From: Pratylenchus scribneri
Taxonomy: Eukaryota; Nematoda; Chromadorea; Rhabditida; Pratylenchidae
Direction: 5' to 3'
NCBI GenBank assembly: GCA_030063045.1
Contig: JAQSEB010000240.1
Span: forward strand, 85,838-149,837
DNA length: 64,000 bases
Position 1 is the stretch's first letter. The number at the start of each line of letters is the position of its first letter. The notes beneath the pieces are model-generated. The model was not told the DNA's origin. It ran no database searches and was given only the letters and a program-made list of their open reading frames with translations. Shown here piece by piece: positions 36,596-47,040 of the stretch. Made by a program: the position numbers and the translations under genes.

Positions 36596-37606
36596 AAGAA
36601 ATGATCCACTTTAAATAAATTCAAATTCATTTATACTTAATTAGCTGATCAATTGATTAATATTTTTCAATTAAAAATTATATTTTGACAATCAGCATCT
36701 TTGATTTTCAAAATGTTGACTCTTTTTATTATTTATTTGGGTTCATTCATTTTTTGTTGTTAGTTATTTTATTTTTGTAATTGACAAAAAATAAGGTGCT
36801 AGCGCGTTTCACCGAAAAATGTCGGAAAAGACATTTTATCCAAACCGGTTTTCGACTATTTTTACAGGGGTTAAACCAAAAAACCAATGAAGCTCAATTG
36901 TGGAATCGATCTAGCACCATCAATGGCGAATACCAGAAAATTGCAATTTTTTCAAAATCATTTCGTGGCTCTAAGCCAAAACCGGTTTAAAAATTGAATT
37001 TTTTAAAATTTTGTTTATGTAAAACTTTTTTCCTTTGATTTTTCCTAAATCAATGTATTGGCAGGAACAGGAATTATCTCATCTCCAGAATCTTTTTGTA
37101 TAATATATATTATTCGGTTAATAATTCTTCGACAATAAAATATTTTTCAATTTTTTTGTTTGGATTAAATTTACTAAAATCCAGAGAAAATATGTAAAGG
37201 AATTATCCATATTGATTAATATTACGCTTGATCGGAGTGATAGAATGTGGTCAGCTGAAAAGGAAAGGGTATTCGTTATTCGAGGCTGAAAGCAATAATA
37301 ATTTACGATTGAATCCAACCATTCATTCATTCATGCTTCATCCCTGTTGGCTATTTGTAGGGATGATCGGCAAGCCTATGGATTTTTGCGAAGCATTCCC
37401 TCAACCCAATCCCACTTTATTTTATGGCCTTGCAAATAAAGCCAATATTCCCCTCATACAAGGCCACATTCGCATCAAATATTAACTCCCGATTTTCTGT
37501 ATCGTTTACACTCCTCCTTTATTATTTATATTCAGTCCCTGAAATTTATAGTGAAATAATGGGTAATTTTAATTAATTTCCAAGAAAAATAATTTTATTT
37601 TAGAAA
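36596..37606. other. intergenic, with a possible small inverted pair
   Basis: About 1 kb without a supportable gene. Words GGTGCTAG near 36793 and CTAGCACC near 36910 are complementary and enclose about 110 bp containing AAACCGGTTTT. This may be a MITE remnant, but the arms are only 8 bp. The rest is AT-rich promoter-side sequence of the next gene. Confidence 0.4.
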
Positions 37607-39815
37607 ATGTTAATTAATTTATTTTCATCAAATTCTCCACTGCTGCTGATTATTTTAGGAATATTCCTTCCATCAATTGAAAGCACCGAATTTTTGATCC
37701 CTCTCAAACCAATTGAACAATCAAATGAGGCAGAAATTGGGGAAAATTATGCAACTTTAAGTGGAATTCTTTTGCCTGAATTTGATGCTTATAGACCCAA
37801 CAAATTATTAGATGGCGAATTTATTTATTCAGTAAAAATTGAATTTACTGCAGCTTCAAAATCTCCAGGACTTCCTAATATGAAAATTTTCGTTAAAACC
37901 AATGAATATGGCGGATTTATGGCAAAAATTCCGGTCAAATATGAAGCGGAAGATAAAAATTTAAAGCTTACATTTGCCCATCCAAATGTATTTTTTCCTT
38001 ATTTTACCATAAAATTGGTATTTAGGTTTTATTAAACCCCACAAAAATGATGAAAATCACAACCTATGAGTAATTTTGGGAGCAGAATGTGATTCCACAT
38101 CCTTTGTCATGTCTTACCATATTGATTTGAAAATGCCAACTTTTACTATGGAAATGCTAGGGGGGACAAAGTGTATTTTTGTCGAAAATTTTTCCATGCC
38201 CATTAATAGCTCATTCGACGCAGTTTGATGAGCTGAATTCAATGTCAGAAAAATTATTTGAAAATATTGCATTAGAGAGAGGTAAATTAGGTCAAATATC
38301 ATATCAAAAAAATATTTCTATTGGCCATAACTTGCCCAAAATTCAATATTGCCTAATAAAAATGGTACATTCGATTTAGCTTGCCGAGCTGTGTCGATTG
38401 ACCTATTATATGTCTATATTAAAAATAATATTAAAATTAGCATTGGTCCCCCCCCCCCACCCCTTTATTTTTCCATGGTAAATGTTGGCAATTGGCATTG
38501 TCTTACCAAGATGGTAAAATATGACAAAAAGACATCAGAATCGTGTCCTACGCCCAAAATTGGCCAAAGGATGCGATTTAATGATTTTTGATGGAGGTCA
38601 GGGGTGCCATCTCCAAAAGTCAAAACCCCGGCATTCAGTTTCAAAATCCCGGCAAAACCCCGGCAAAAATTTTCAAAACCCCGGTAAAAACCCGGCATCT
38701 TTTAAAACGTGTTAAAATGCAATTTAAAAGCTTGTAAAAATTTTCTACTTCAGATTTATATTTTTAATTGACTTTTTGAGTACATTTTTAATTGACTTTT
38801 TGAGCATGTGCCTTATGAAATAAAGATATCATAAGCTTTAAAAATCGGTCTGTCGTCAAAAAGTTTAGCCAGAAAAAGCCGCGAAGGAAGGAAAAAAATT
38901 AGCTAAAAATGGCCCTGATTGGAAGAAAAATTAGTTAAAAATGGCTGCGCACAGAAAAATTAAAACCAAAAAAGGCCGCGCAGCGAAAAAATTGACCAAG
39001 AAATGGCCGCGCAGCGAAAAATTTGAACCAGAAATAGCCGCGCAGCGAAAAATTTGACCCAGAAATAGCCGCGCAGCGAAAAATTTGACCCAGAAATGGC
39101 CGCGCAGCGAAAAATTTGACCCAGAAATAGCCGCGCAGCGAAAAATTTAGCTAAAAATTTAAAAACCCGGCAAAAACACGGCAAATTATGAAAACCCCGG
39201 CAAAAACCCGGCATTCCCAAAACCCCGGCAAAACCCCGGCCAGGACATCAAAACCCCGGTAAATGCCGGGGAAACCCGGTATTATGGCAGCCCTGATGGA
39301 GGTGCAACAAAACCGACAAGTACAAATATTTTATATTTTTTTTGCAGCAACGAATTTCCATTGAATTAAATATTTTCCACTTGAATTCGAAATCTACCTA
39401 TGGTTGCAGGACTGTAAAAAAAGACTACCGTGGAAGAGTTGAAGATAATATTTCTAGAGATGCTCTTTCACCTAAATATTTAATCGAACTTGAGGGGGAA
39501 TTAGCCAAAATTAAAGGTAAAAAATGTTGAAAAAAAAATAATAATGAATTAATTTGTACAGCTCGAAAAAATAATCCTTCAATGTTTCCCTGGGAAACAT
39601 TTGATGAAATTTTATTAGAAATGAAAAAAATTGTGGCAAAACAAAATTCAGATAGTGAATTAATTGGAAATAAATTTAAAGAGGTGAATAAGGAAAATGG
39701 AATTATTCAAACAAATATTTATAACCTGGAAGGTGCTATGAACTATAAATTTTACGCTTTAGAGAACAAATTAAGAGAGAGGGGATTTTTTGAAAAAATT
39801 TTCAATAAACCATGA
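37607..39815 (+). CDS. secreted protein of unknown family, 277 aa
   Basis: Three exons, 37607..38017, 39348..39516 and 39562..39815, give 278 codons with matching phase. The N-terminus has a signal peptide (SPLLLIILGIFLPSIES). The first exon reads as an extracellular beta-rich domain (ATLSGILLPEFDAYRPNKLL, later FVKTNEYGGFMAKIPV). Exons 2-3 add a more charged, helical C-terminus (ELEGELAKIK, YALENKLRERGF). I do not recognise a family. The link between exon 1 and exon 2 spans a 1.3-kb intron holding a fold-back repeat and a hAT-type MITE, so the join is inferred from phase alone. Without it, exon 1 alone would make a 142-residue secreted protein ending at 38035. Confidence 0.6.
38105..38526. 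repeat. 422-bp fold-back repeat (core-motif family)
   Basis: Left arm TGTCATGTCTTACCAT... and right arm ending ATGGTAAAATATGACA are imperfect complements. Further inside, AGGGGGGACAAA pairs with the C-run at 38449..38459, and core motifs at 38212..38232 and 38380..38399 are inverted. Its layout resembles the 757-bp palindrome at 12029 without the GC-rich centre. It lies in the first intron of the secreted-protein gene. Confidence 0.7.
38599..39295. mobile_element. hAT-type MITE copy 1, 697 bp
   Basis: Begins CAGGGGTGCCAT and ends ATGGCAGCCCTG, giving near-perfect terminal inverted repeats. It is flanked by an exact 8-bp duplication ATGGAGGT (38591..38598 and 39296..39303). CAGGG ends with 8-bp duplications are the hAT superfamily signature. 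The interior has subterminal CCCCGGCAAAA repeats at both ends and about five 31-bp units (GCCGCGCAGCGAAAAATTTG...) at 38965..39145. No transposase frame is present, so it is non-autonomous. It looks the same as the copy at 40196. Confidence 0.95.
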
Positions 39816-40195
39816 AAAGAAGAAGTTGATTTGAATGCGAAGAATATATTTTGTTTCCATTCATATTCTTAAAATTTTTCCATTATTTTCGGTTATCTAT
39901 TTCTATCTTCTGTCCTTTTTTTGTGATAAAATTTTAAATTGGTATGTTATATTTTTTTAATTTTCGAACTAATACAATTTTATAAATTTATTGAAAAATA
40001 ATTGGTTTATTTATTTTATTTTTACCCGGCGGAGGTTTTTTAATATTATTGATTAGTTTGCGGAAAAGTCATCATCATCCATCATCATAGTTATTTTTCT
40101 ACCAATCAAATTTATTTATTCAAACACAGCATCAAAAATGGCGTAATAATAGAAGGATTGAATCATTTCATTGCACCTTTAACATATTTTATATT
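39816..40195. other. spacer between secreted-protein gene and MITE copy 2
   Basis: AT-rich spacer of 380 bp containing the 3' end of the upstream gene. No other feature is seen. Confidence 0.4.
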
Positions 40196-40892
40196 CAGGG
40201 GTGCCATCTCCAAAAGTCAAAACCCCGGCATTCAGTTTCAAAATCCCGGCAAAACCCCGGCAAAAATTTTCAAAACCCCGGTAAAAACCCGGCATCTTTT
40301 AAAACGTGTTAAAATGCAATTTAAAAGCTTGTAAAAATTTTCTACTTCAGATTTATATTTTTAATTGACTTTTTGAGTACATTTTTAATTGACTTTTTGA
40401 GCATGTGCCTTATGAAATAAAGATATCATAAGCTTTAAAAATCGGTCTGTCGTCAAAAAGTTTAGCCAGAAAAAGCCGCGAAGGAAGGAAAAAAATTAGC
40501 TAAAAATGGCCCTGATTGGAAGAAAAATTAGTTAAAAATGGCTGCGCACAGAAAAATTAAAACCAAAAAAGGCCGCGCAGCGAAAAAATTGACCAAGAAA
40601 TGGCCGCGCAGCGAAAAATTTGAACCAGAAATAGCCGCGCAGCGAAAAATTTGACCCAGAAATAGCCGCGCAGCGAAAAATTTGACCCAGAAATGGCCGC
40701 GCAGCGAAAAATTTGACCCAGAAATAGCCGCGCAGCGAAAAATTTAGCTAAAAATTTAAAAACCCGGCAAAAACACGGCAAATTATGAAAACCCCGGCAA
40801 AAACCCGGCATTCCCAAAACCCCGGCAAAACCCCGGCCAGGACATCAAAACCCCGGTAAATGCCGGGGAAACCCGGTATTATGGCAGCCCTG
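40196..40892. mobile_element. hAT-type MITE copy 2, 697 bp
   Basis: Same length, ends and internal repeats as copy 1; I found no base difference on reading. The flanking 8-bp duplication is TTTATATT (40188..40195 and 40893..40900), different from copy 1, so this is an independent insertion and not a segmental duplication. Its right end lies 60 bp upstream of the Rab-like start codon. Confidence 0.95.
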
Positions 40893-40952
40893 TTTATATT
40901 TGACCAAAAATTAGCAATTATTTTAGCAAAATTTCTAAAAATTATAAATAAA

Positions 40953-42059
40953 ATGAATTCTGCTAATCGGCGCAATAAACAGGTCATTCTTAAAGTGATT
41001 TTGTTGGGTGAGTTAAAAATGGATAATTTTAATTTTTTTTGTCATTTTAGGAAAACAAGCCGTTGGGAAAAATGCAATAATGAATCAATTTGTTATACAA
41101 ATGAATATAAAGCCACAATTGGGACTGATTTCTTAACAAAAGGTAAAAATTATGATAATTAAATTAATTTTTACCCAAAATGCAATGGTTTTTCCAAAAA
41201 GTACATGTCTAAAATTGGCATTTTTTGAATAAATTCATTTTAAAGTTTTATTAGCACAAAAAAAGCTAATTTTAATATTTCCGAAATTTTATAGCCTAAT
41301 TAATACCTGGCAATAAAATTGTCGATTTTTTGGACACAAAAATTTTTGTAAATCAATGATTTTACGTTTAGATTAATAATTTCACATAAAATGTGCATAA
41401 TTTTATTCAAATTTAGTGCTAAAGGTTGATGGTGTGTATGTGACCCTGCAAATTTGGGACACAGCTGGTCAAGAACGTTACCAATCAATCACTTGGAGTC
41501 TCATTTTACCGAGGGTCAGATTGTTGCATTTTAGTATGGAATTTACAGAAAAACATTATTTATTACAAAAAATTTTCAAAGGTTTATTACATCACCGATG
41601 TTGCCTCATTCAATGTGGTCGAAAGTTGGCGAGATGAATTTTTGATTGGCTCAAATCCACGGGATCCGGAAAATTTTCCATTCATTTTGTTGGGCAATAA
41701 AATTGATTTGGAGGAGAAAAAAATGGTGACGAAGAGGAAAGCCCGGAATTTGTGTAAAAATTATAGCAAAATGGAATACTTTGAGGTGATCTAAATTAAA
41801 TTAAATATTTAAATTACAATTTTAGGTGTCTGCAAAAGAGAATTGGAATTTGAATGAAGCATTTGTGGCAATGGTGAGGGCCACAATGGCCAGAAAAGTT
41901 GAAGAGCAAAATGAATTCCCAGGTAAATTTATTAATTATTAAATTAATCTTCAATTTTTTCGTATTTTTACAGATTTTCCGGAATCAATTAATTTGTCCA
42001 ATTCTGTTGCCTCAGGGAATGACCAAAGAAGGGCAAAATATTCATGCTTGAATTGCTGA
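40953..42059 (+). pseudogene. Rab7-like small GTPase, frame-disrupted
   Basis: Six exon-like blocks: 40953..41007, 41051..41142, 41417..41533, 41582..41785, 41826..41922, 41974..42059. Conserved parts: KVILLG, WDTAGQERYQS, FYRGSDCCIL, SWRDEFLI, PRDPENFPF, LGNKIDLE, VSAKE, and a C-terminal CLNC that could be prenylated. This pattern, especially the SWRDEFLI and PRDPENFPF blocks, is that of Rab7, the late endosome GTPase. Two defects break it. In block 2, frame shifts between MNQF and YTNEYKATIG, with loss of a few residues. In block 3, ATCA is duplicated (CAATCAATCACTTGG) just after QERYQS. The P-loop reads GKQAVGKNA, with Asn replacing the Mg-binding Thr/Ser. Splice sites look intact, so decay may be recent, or there may be sequence error. 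Confidence 0.75.
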
Positions 42060-42154
42060 ACCAAATAAATATTAAATAAGACTTCTCCATTTAACCCAAT
42101 GGATGCATTCCATTTCACTGCTTATTTTAAAAACCAATTGATTATGATAATATT

Positions 42155-42670
42155 TGTGACGGGCTCACTTTTGGGAAATGGAAAATGGGGATTGAATTGG
42201 GAAGGGAATGGGAGAGGTGAGCCAAATTAGAGTTGAAGATTCGAGTATAGCGTTCAACGGTGGTTCGAAGAGCTGGGCGGTTGTCCAAAACTCAAAAAAG
42301 AGCTTAGGATCCGGCCAGTCCCGCCTGAATTAGTAATTCCCTTCCTAGACTCTTTATTGTTATTTGACGATTGAATTCAATATTTTCCAACATCATTTTA
42401 TTAAGTGAAAATGTGGTGAGTGAAATTAATGTGAATTAAAGGCAATTCATGGGAATGCGGTAAAAGTGATTGACAGGAAGGATAGGCAAAGGGCTGGAGG
42501 GAGAACGGATGGAACTGATCTGAAGAAGAGAAGAATGATCGGTTTATAAAGCATAGGGGGCGGAGAGATTCTGTCCAATGGGCGTTTAAGGTTTACAATA
42601 TGATGTTGGATTTGTGAATAAGAAGTTAAAAAGAAATTAATTTAATATAATTGAATATGAATATGTCACA
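42155..42670 (-). repeat. 3' LTR of the retrotransposon, 516 bp
   Basis: Ends TGTGAC and GTCACA are inverted repeats with the TG...CA rule. Read on the minus strand it contains GCTTTATAAACC as a TATA-like word and AATAAA as a polyadenylation-like word. The polypurine tract abuts it. With no second LTR in the window, divergence-based age cannot be estimated. Confidence 0.8.
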
Positions 42671-42687
42671 TGCCCCCCTCTATTTTT
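42671..42687 (-). promoter_or_regulatory. polypurine tract of the retrotransposon
   Basis: On the minus strand the sequence reads AAAAATAGAGGGGGGCA directly before the LTR start TGTGAC. This is the expected primer for plus-strand DNA synthesis and fixes the LTR boundary. Confidence 0.8.
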
Positions 42688-43182
42688 GCAATCGCCCTCG
42701 ATTGAATTCTGTTATTTAAATGTGATTATAACGGTTATATTTGTTTATTTTTGAGTGTGTTTAGCGGTTATGTATTGTTATTTTTAATTGCTTAAACGGT
42801 TATTTGAGGAATATTTTTTTGATTTTTTGCCAAAAATTATTATTTTATTCCTCCCTTTTTTTTGTTTTGAGCGAAAGAGAGGGAGAGGACTGTGGTTTGG
42901 TGCGGTAAAAGAGAAATTTCAAAAATCGAATAAAAGGAAAAGTTCAGTCATTAAAATGGAATTTAGAAAAGTCAAAGAACATTGAAATTTAAATAAAAAT
43001 AAGTAGTATGAATTGAAATAAAATTAAAAGTGTGATGAAAGGATTGTGTAAATTGAAAAATATGAAAAATACAAAATAAAATAAATCATCAAATTATCAA
43101 AAAATCATCCAAATTTCATCCTCAAATTATCCAAATCATCCAATTCCATTTATTTTCCAAAAATCCAAATCCAAATTCCTCT

Positions 43183-43710
43183 TTACATTTTCCAAAGTGG
43201 CTGTGGGGGGTATCCATATCCATAATTGTTGTAGCCATAGGGGTTGAAATTGCGAGGCGGAGGAGGAGGTTGAGCTTGGCGATAAAAGGTACGACGAGGA
43301 CGGCCACGATTATTGCGATCAGCCCCACCACGGTTGCGATTGTTGTTGGTGTTGAATTGGAATTGAACGTGGCGAGAAGGGGGGCGAGCTGATGGACCGA
43401 CCGAACGTGAACGGGCAAAACGAGGAGGTGGGGATTGGGTGGGAGAACGGCGTCGACTTTTCCCCTCCTTTTCGCGCAACTTTTCCTCCTTCTCCTTTTC
43501 CTTTTCATCAATTTCCATTTTGCCGCCCTTATCGTCCCCTTCTTCACTTTCATCGCTAGAATCTGATTCATCCCCCTTGTCATTTTCAATCTTCTCCAGC
43601 ATTTCCAAAATTTTCACTTGTTGCTCTTTTATTTCCATCAAATGTGTCAAAATTTGATCGTTGAAAATTTGATCTTTCCCTGAGGCTTCAATTGCTTGTT
43701 GTTCCGTCAT
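43183..43710 (-). CDS. basic RS/RGG-like reading frame of the retrotransposon, 175 aa
   Basis: An intact single frame between pol and the 3' LTR, where some retroelements carry env. Residues about 15-45 form a Glu/Lys/Ile helix likely to coil (HLMEIKEQQVKILEMLEKIE). An acidic Ser/Asp stretch, a Lys/Glu block, then SRRRSPTQSPPPR, an Asn/Arg/Gly region (NNRNRGGADRNNRGRPRR) and a Tyr/Gly/Pro tail (YGYNNYGYGYPP) follow. There is no signal peptide, membrane segment or CCHC knuckle, so it is neither an envelope nor a standard nucleocapsid. An RNA-binding, gag-like or assembly role is plausible by composition only. The 217-bp gap to pol argues for a separate translation start. Confidence 0.65.
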   Translation of the reverse strand: MTEQQAIEASGKDQIFNDQILTHLMEIKEQQVKILEMLEKIENDKGDESDSSDESEEGDDKGGKMEIDEKEKEKEEKLREKEGKSRRRSPTQSPPPRFARSRSVGPSARPPSRHVQFQFNTNNNRNRGGADRNNRGRPRRTFYRQAQPPPPPRNFNPYGYNNYGYGYPPQPLWKM

Positions 43711-43927
43711 TTCTTTTGTTGATGAATGGAATGGATTTAGGGAATGGAACTTTTAATTGCCTTTCTTTCTGTAATTGAATAAATTGATTTGATGATAATT
43801 TAAATAAGAATATATAATATATGCGCGAAATAATTATAATTAAATAAATGGATCGGAAATGCCAAATTATTAATAATTAATTTATTTACAAAATATTTTA
43901 CATACTTTTAAATTCTTATTTAAATAT

Positions 43928-46486
43928 TTATTCTTCAGATTCCTCTTCCAAATTTTTATCGCCAACCCTTTTTACATTTATGAATTCCCTTAGGGGAAAA
44001 CATTTTGGATGGAGAAAAGGCCTTAATTTATCTATGTGGATTTCCTCGATTTTGTTTGAATTTGTTGGTCTTATAAATGCGTTGGGCGGCTCAATTTTAA
44101 TGATTCTATAAATCCCTATATATTTTGGGTCGAATTTATGGGAAAATTCATTTTTCTTTAATACCAAATCTTCTTCTTTCAATTTTGCCTCCTTTGTATT
44201 ATTATTCAAGTCATAGTAATGTTTGAATTTTTCACCGGCTGCATTCAAATTTTCTGATACAATTTCCCAAGCCGTTTTTAAATTTTTAGCTGTGATTTGT
44301 TTATAAATAGAATATTCTTCGCTTCCATTTTGTAAATTAATATTTAAAGAAATGTCTATGGGGAGCCTCATTTCTTGGCCATGAATAATGTAAAATGGGG
44401 AATCATGAGTTGATTCATTAATTGAGGAATTGTAGGCCATAGTGATGAAGGGTAAAATTTGGTCCCAATTTGATTTTTTCTCATTCAAAAAGTGGGTCAA
44501 CATAGTTTGAATAGTCTGTACATAGCGCTCAGCTTGCCCGTTAGCTCGCTGATGATATGCTGTACTATATTTTTGATTAATGCCCATTAGATCGGCTATA
44601 TCTTTAATAATTTGTGACATAAAATTTGTTCCTTTATCACTGCTTAAGGCGATGGGAATTCCAAATTTGGTTATGACATTTTCAATGAACAATTCTGCGA
44701 TTGTGGATGCCTTTTGATTCCTTATTGGCAATGCGATTAAATACTTGGAAAAAGAGTCAACAAAAATCAAAATGAATTTATGTCCTCTAGAGGACGTGGG
44801 TAAAGGACCGATTATATCTGTATGCCAATGTTGGAAGGGTGTTTTGGGCTTTTCGATGGGATGAAGCGGAGAATGTATTGCCGGAACAACCGATTTATTA
44901 AATTGGCAGGAGGCGCAACTTTTAATGAAAAGTCCCACATCCTTATCCATATTTGGCCAATATATCCTCTTTTTCATTTTTTTTAAAGTTTTTGAAATTC
45001 CTAAATGCCCTCCCACAGGAGTCGAATGAAATAATTCGGTTAATTTTTCTCTTAGAGGATACGGTATAATTAATTTTGGCGATTCATTTTTGTCCAAATA
45101 ATATAAAATGCCCTCCAATTCTACAAAATTTTCAATAATTGATTCAATTTCGGCTTTTTTCTTTTCATCATTAGGGAATTTATCTTTTAATGCATTGAAA
45201 ATGAGTTTAATTTCAGGATCATTCATTTGCATTTCTTTTACTTTTTCCAAGTCAATATCATTTTCATTCTCATTTTCCTCTTCATTTTCAATTTCATTAT
45301 TATCGCTATTTAAAAATTCATTTTTTCTATTTTCCATAATATTTGCTCGCGTGTTTACGGTATTAATGTATCTACTGGTGTAATCAGCCCATTTGTTCGA
45401 TTTACCAGAGCGATGAATAATTTTAATATTGTAGGCTTGAATGCCTAATTGGTATTTTGCAAGACGCCCGCTTAAATCTTTTTTGGTCAATAATGATGCG
45501 ACTACACTATTATCGGTTTTGACTAAAGTGGTTGGTCCCCCAATTATGTAGTGGCGAAACTCCTCTAAACTGTAAAGAACAGCTAGGGCTTCCAATTCAT
45601 TGATGTGGTATTTAGATTCGGCAGGCTTTAAGACCCTTGAAGAAAAGCAAATTGGGTGCCCGTCTTGGAGTAAACAACCCGAAATGCCCTTTAATGAGGC
45701 GTCAGATTCGATTACAAATTCTTTATTCAAATTAGGGGCAGCCAATACAGGGGCTGATTTTAACTTTTCTTTAATTGCCTTAAAGGCATTCCATTCATTT
45801 TGTGTCCATTTTTGAGGCAGCAAAAATTCATTTTCCTTAGTTAATTTATGCAAAGGGGACATAATTATGGCAAAGTCCTTTATATATTTTCGAAAATAGG
45901 AGGCAGCCCCGATGAAGCTTCGCAATTCTTTCAGCGATTTTGGGGGTTCAATTTTGTCTATGACGGCTAAATCTTGAGGGTCTGGTCGTATTCCTTTCAT
46001 TGATATGAGGTGGCCGAGATATTTTATTTCATTTTTGCCAAAATTGCACTTAGAAAACTTTAAACAAAAACCAAATTTTTCAACTACATTTAGGAAATTC
46101 TCAATGTCCTCTAAATGTTTGTCTTCATCGCTACTGGCGATGATAATATCATCAAGATAAATTAAACAATTGGCGCTTAGATATCGTTTCATTTCCCGCA
46201 TAGCATTCATAAATGTATTGGGGGCACCGGTTAACCCCATGGGCATTTTAATGAATTGAAATAAGCCCATGAAACAAGTGAAGGCTGTTCTATCCCTATG
46301 TTCATCGAAAAGAGGGATTTGGTAAAAACCTTGCCTTAGATCGAAAGAGGAAAATAATTTTTTCCCAGCCACCTCATCTATTATTTCAGATATTAGGGGC
46401 AAATGATAAACTTCGCGTATTGTATAGCTATTTAATTTTCTGTAATCTATTGCAAATCTTATTGTGCCATCCTTTTTAGAATCCAA
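43928..46486 (-). CDS. Ty3/gypsy pol polyprotein (RT-RNaseH-integrase), N-terminally truncated
   Basis: About 850 codons open without interruption. It enters inside the reverse transcriptase fingers (KKDGTIRFAIDYRKLN); protease and the first RT block are absent, and no Met start is evident, so the start is simply where the frame opens. RT active site YLDDIIIAS; RNase H begins FVIESDASLKGISGCLL; integrase has an HHCC zinc region (ending CASCQFNK) and the D,D,35E-type core with WHTDIIGPL, SSDKGTNF and NGQAERYV. Known role: copies element RNA into DNA and inserts it. The intact frame suggests recent activity of the family, but this copy lacks gag, protease and a 5' LTR and cannot move alone. Confidence 0.92.
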   Translation of the reverse strand: MDSKKDGTIRFAIDYRKLNSYTIREVYHLPLISEIIDEVAGKKLFSSFDLRQGFYQIPLFDEHRDRTAFTCFMGLFQFIKMPMGLTGAPNTFMNAMREMKRYLSANCLIYLDDIIIASSDEDKHLEDIENFLNVVEKFGFCLKFSKCNFGKNEIKYLGHLISMKGIRPDPQDLAVIDKIEPPKSLKELRSFIGAASYFRKYIKDFAIIMSPLHKLTKENEFLLPQKWTQNEWNAFKAIKEKLKSAPVLAAPNLNKEFVIESDASLKGISGCLLQDGHPICFSSRVLKPAESKYHINELEALAVLYSLEEFRHYIIGGPTTLVKTDNSVVASLLTKKDLSGRLAKYQLGIQAYNIKIIHRSGKSNKWADYTSRYINTVNTRANIMENRKNEFLNSDNNEIENEEENENENDIDLEKVKEMQMNDPEIKLIFNALKDKFPNDEKKKAEIESIIENFVELEGILYYLDKNESPKLIIPYPLREKLTELFHSTPVGGHLGISKTLKKMKKRIYWPNMDKDVGLFIKSCASCQFNKSVVPAIHSPLHPIEKPKTPFQHWHTDIIGPLPTSSRGHKFILIFVDSFSKYLIALPIRNQKASTIAELFIENVITKFGIPIALSSDKGTNFMSQIIKDIADLMGINQKYSTAYHQRANGQAERYVQTIQTMLTHFLNEKKSNWDQILPFITMAYNSSINESTHDSPFYIIHGQEMRLPIDISLNINLQNGSEEYSIYKQITAKNLKTAWEIVSENLNAAGEKFKHYYDLNNNTKEAKLKEEDLVLKKNEFSHKFDPKYIGIYRIIKIEPPNAFIRPTNSNKIEEIHIDKLRPFLHPKCFPLREFINVKRVGDKNLEEESEE

Positions 46487-46500
46487 ACATATATTTTGCC

Positions 46501-47040
46501 CAGTTCCATCGCTTGGCCATTTTCAATTCATTCATCCCCTCCATTCATTGGGCCTTTCCATTGTTGATGTTTTTCCCCGATTCATCGAATTCATCATCGG
46601 CCTATCTGTTGCCGCCATTTTCAATTCCACTTCCCATCCATTTATTTGCATTAATCCGACCATTTGAATCTAGCACTTTTACTTGTTTTTCCCAGCAACT
46701 TTGTTGGTCCCATTTTGCCATTCTTATCTTCATCAAAAATTTTTTCCTTCTCTCACCAAAAATATGCAAATAAATATGTATAATATTCATAATAAAATAC
46801 TTTGGAATTTTTTTCCTTTCTTAATTATTTTTATTACTCTTTCTCTTGACTTCATAACATAGTTCGTATATGATATATAGAATATAGAACCCTCTTTTGT
46901 TTTTTCTCCTTTTAGTTATTTTATCCAGCAGGCTACGGTGCCATCCAATACCCTTCTTTGTGAATCTTTCTACTTTTTGATTGTCCTCTAACGATGGGTT
47001 TTTGGAGCGATGTTACCTCTGGGAGAGGAGATATTACGCC
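46501..47040. other. sequence beyond retroelement truncation point
   Basis: No LTR, no tRNA primer-binding site and no continuation of pol were recognised. Overlapping short frames here mirror each other and have no protein character. Confidence 0.4.

Larger units (their letters stand above)
42155..46500 (-). mobile_element. Ty3/gypsy LTR retrotransposon, 5'-truncated
   Basis: Minus-strand element with a 3' LTR (42155..42670), a polypurine tract, an extra reading frame (43183..43710) and pol (43928..46486). Gag, protease and the 5' LTR are missing: sequence right of about 46500 shows no LTR match, and a stop lies just upstream of the pol frame. RT-RNaseH-integrase order and the YLDD active site place it in Ty3/gypsy. 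It lies 95 bp beyond the Rab-like pseudogene. Confidence 0.9.

Noticed and set aside
42230..42360. tRNA-like sequence with GGTTCGAAG
   Set aside because: No acceptor stem or anticodon arm could be folded by eye; it lies within the LTR.
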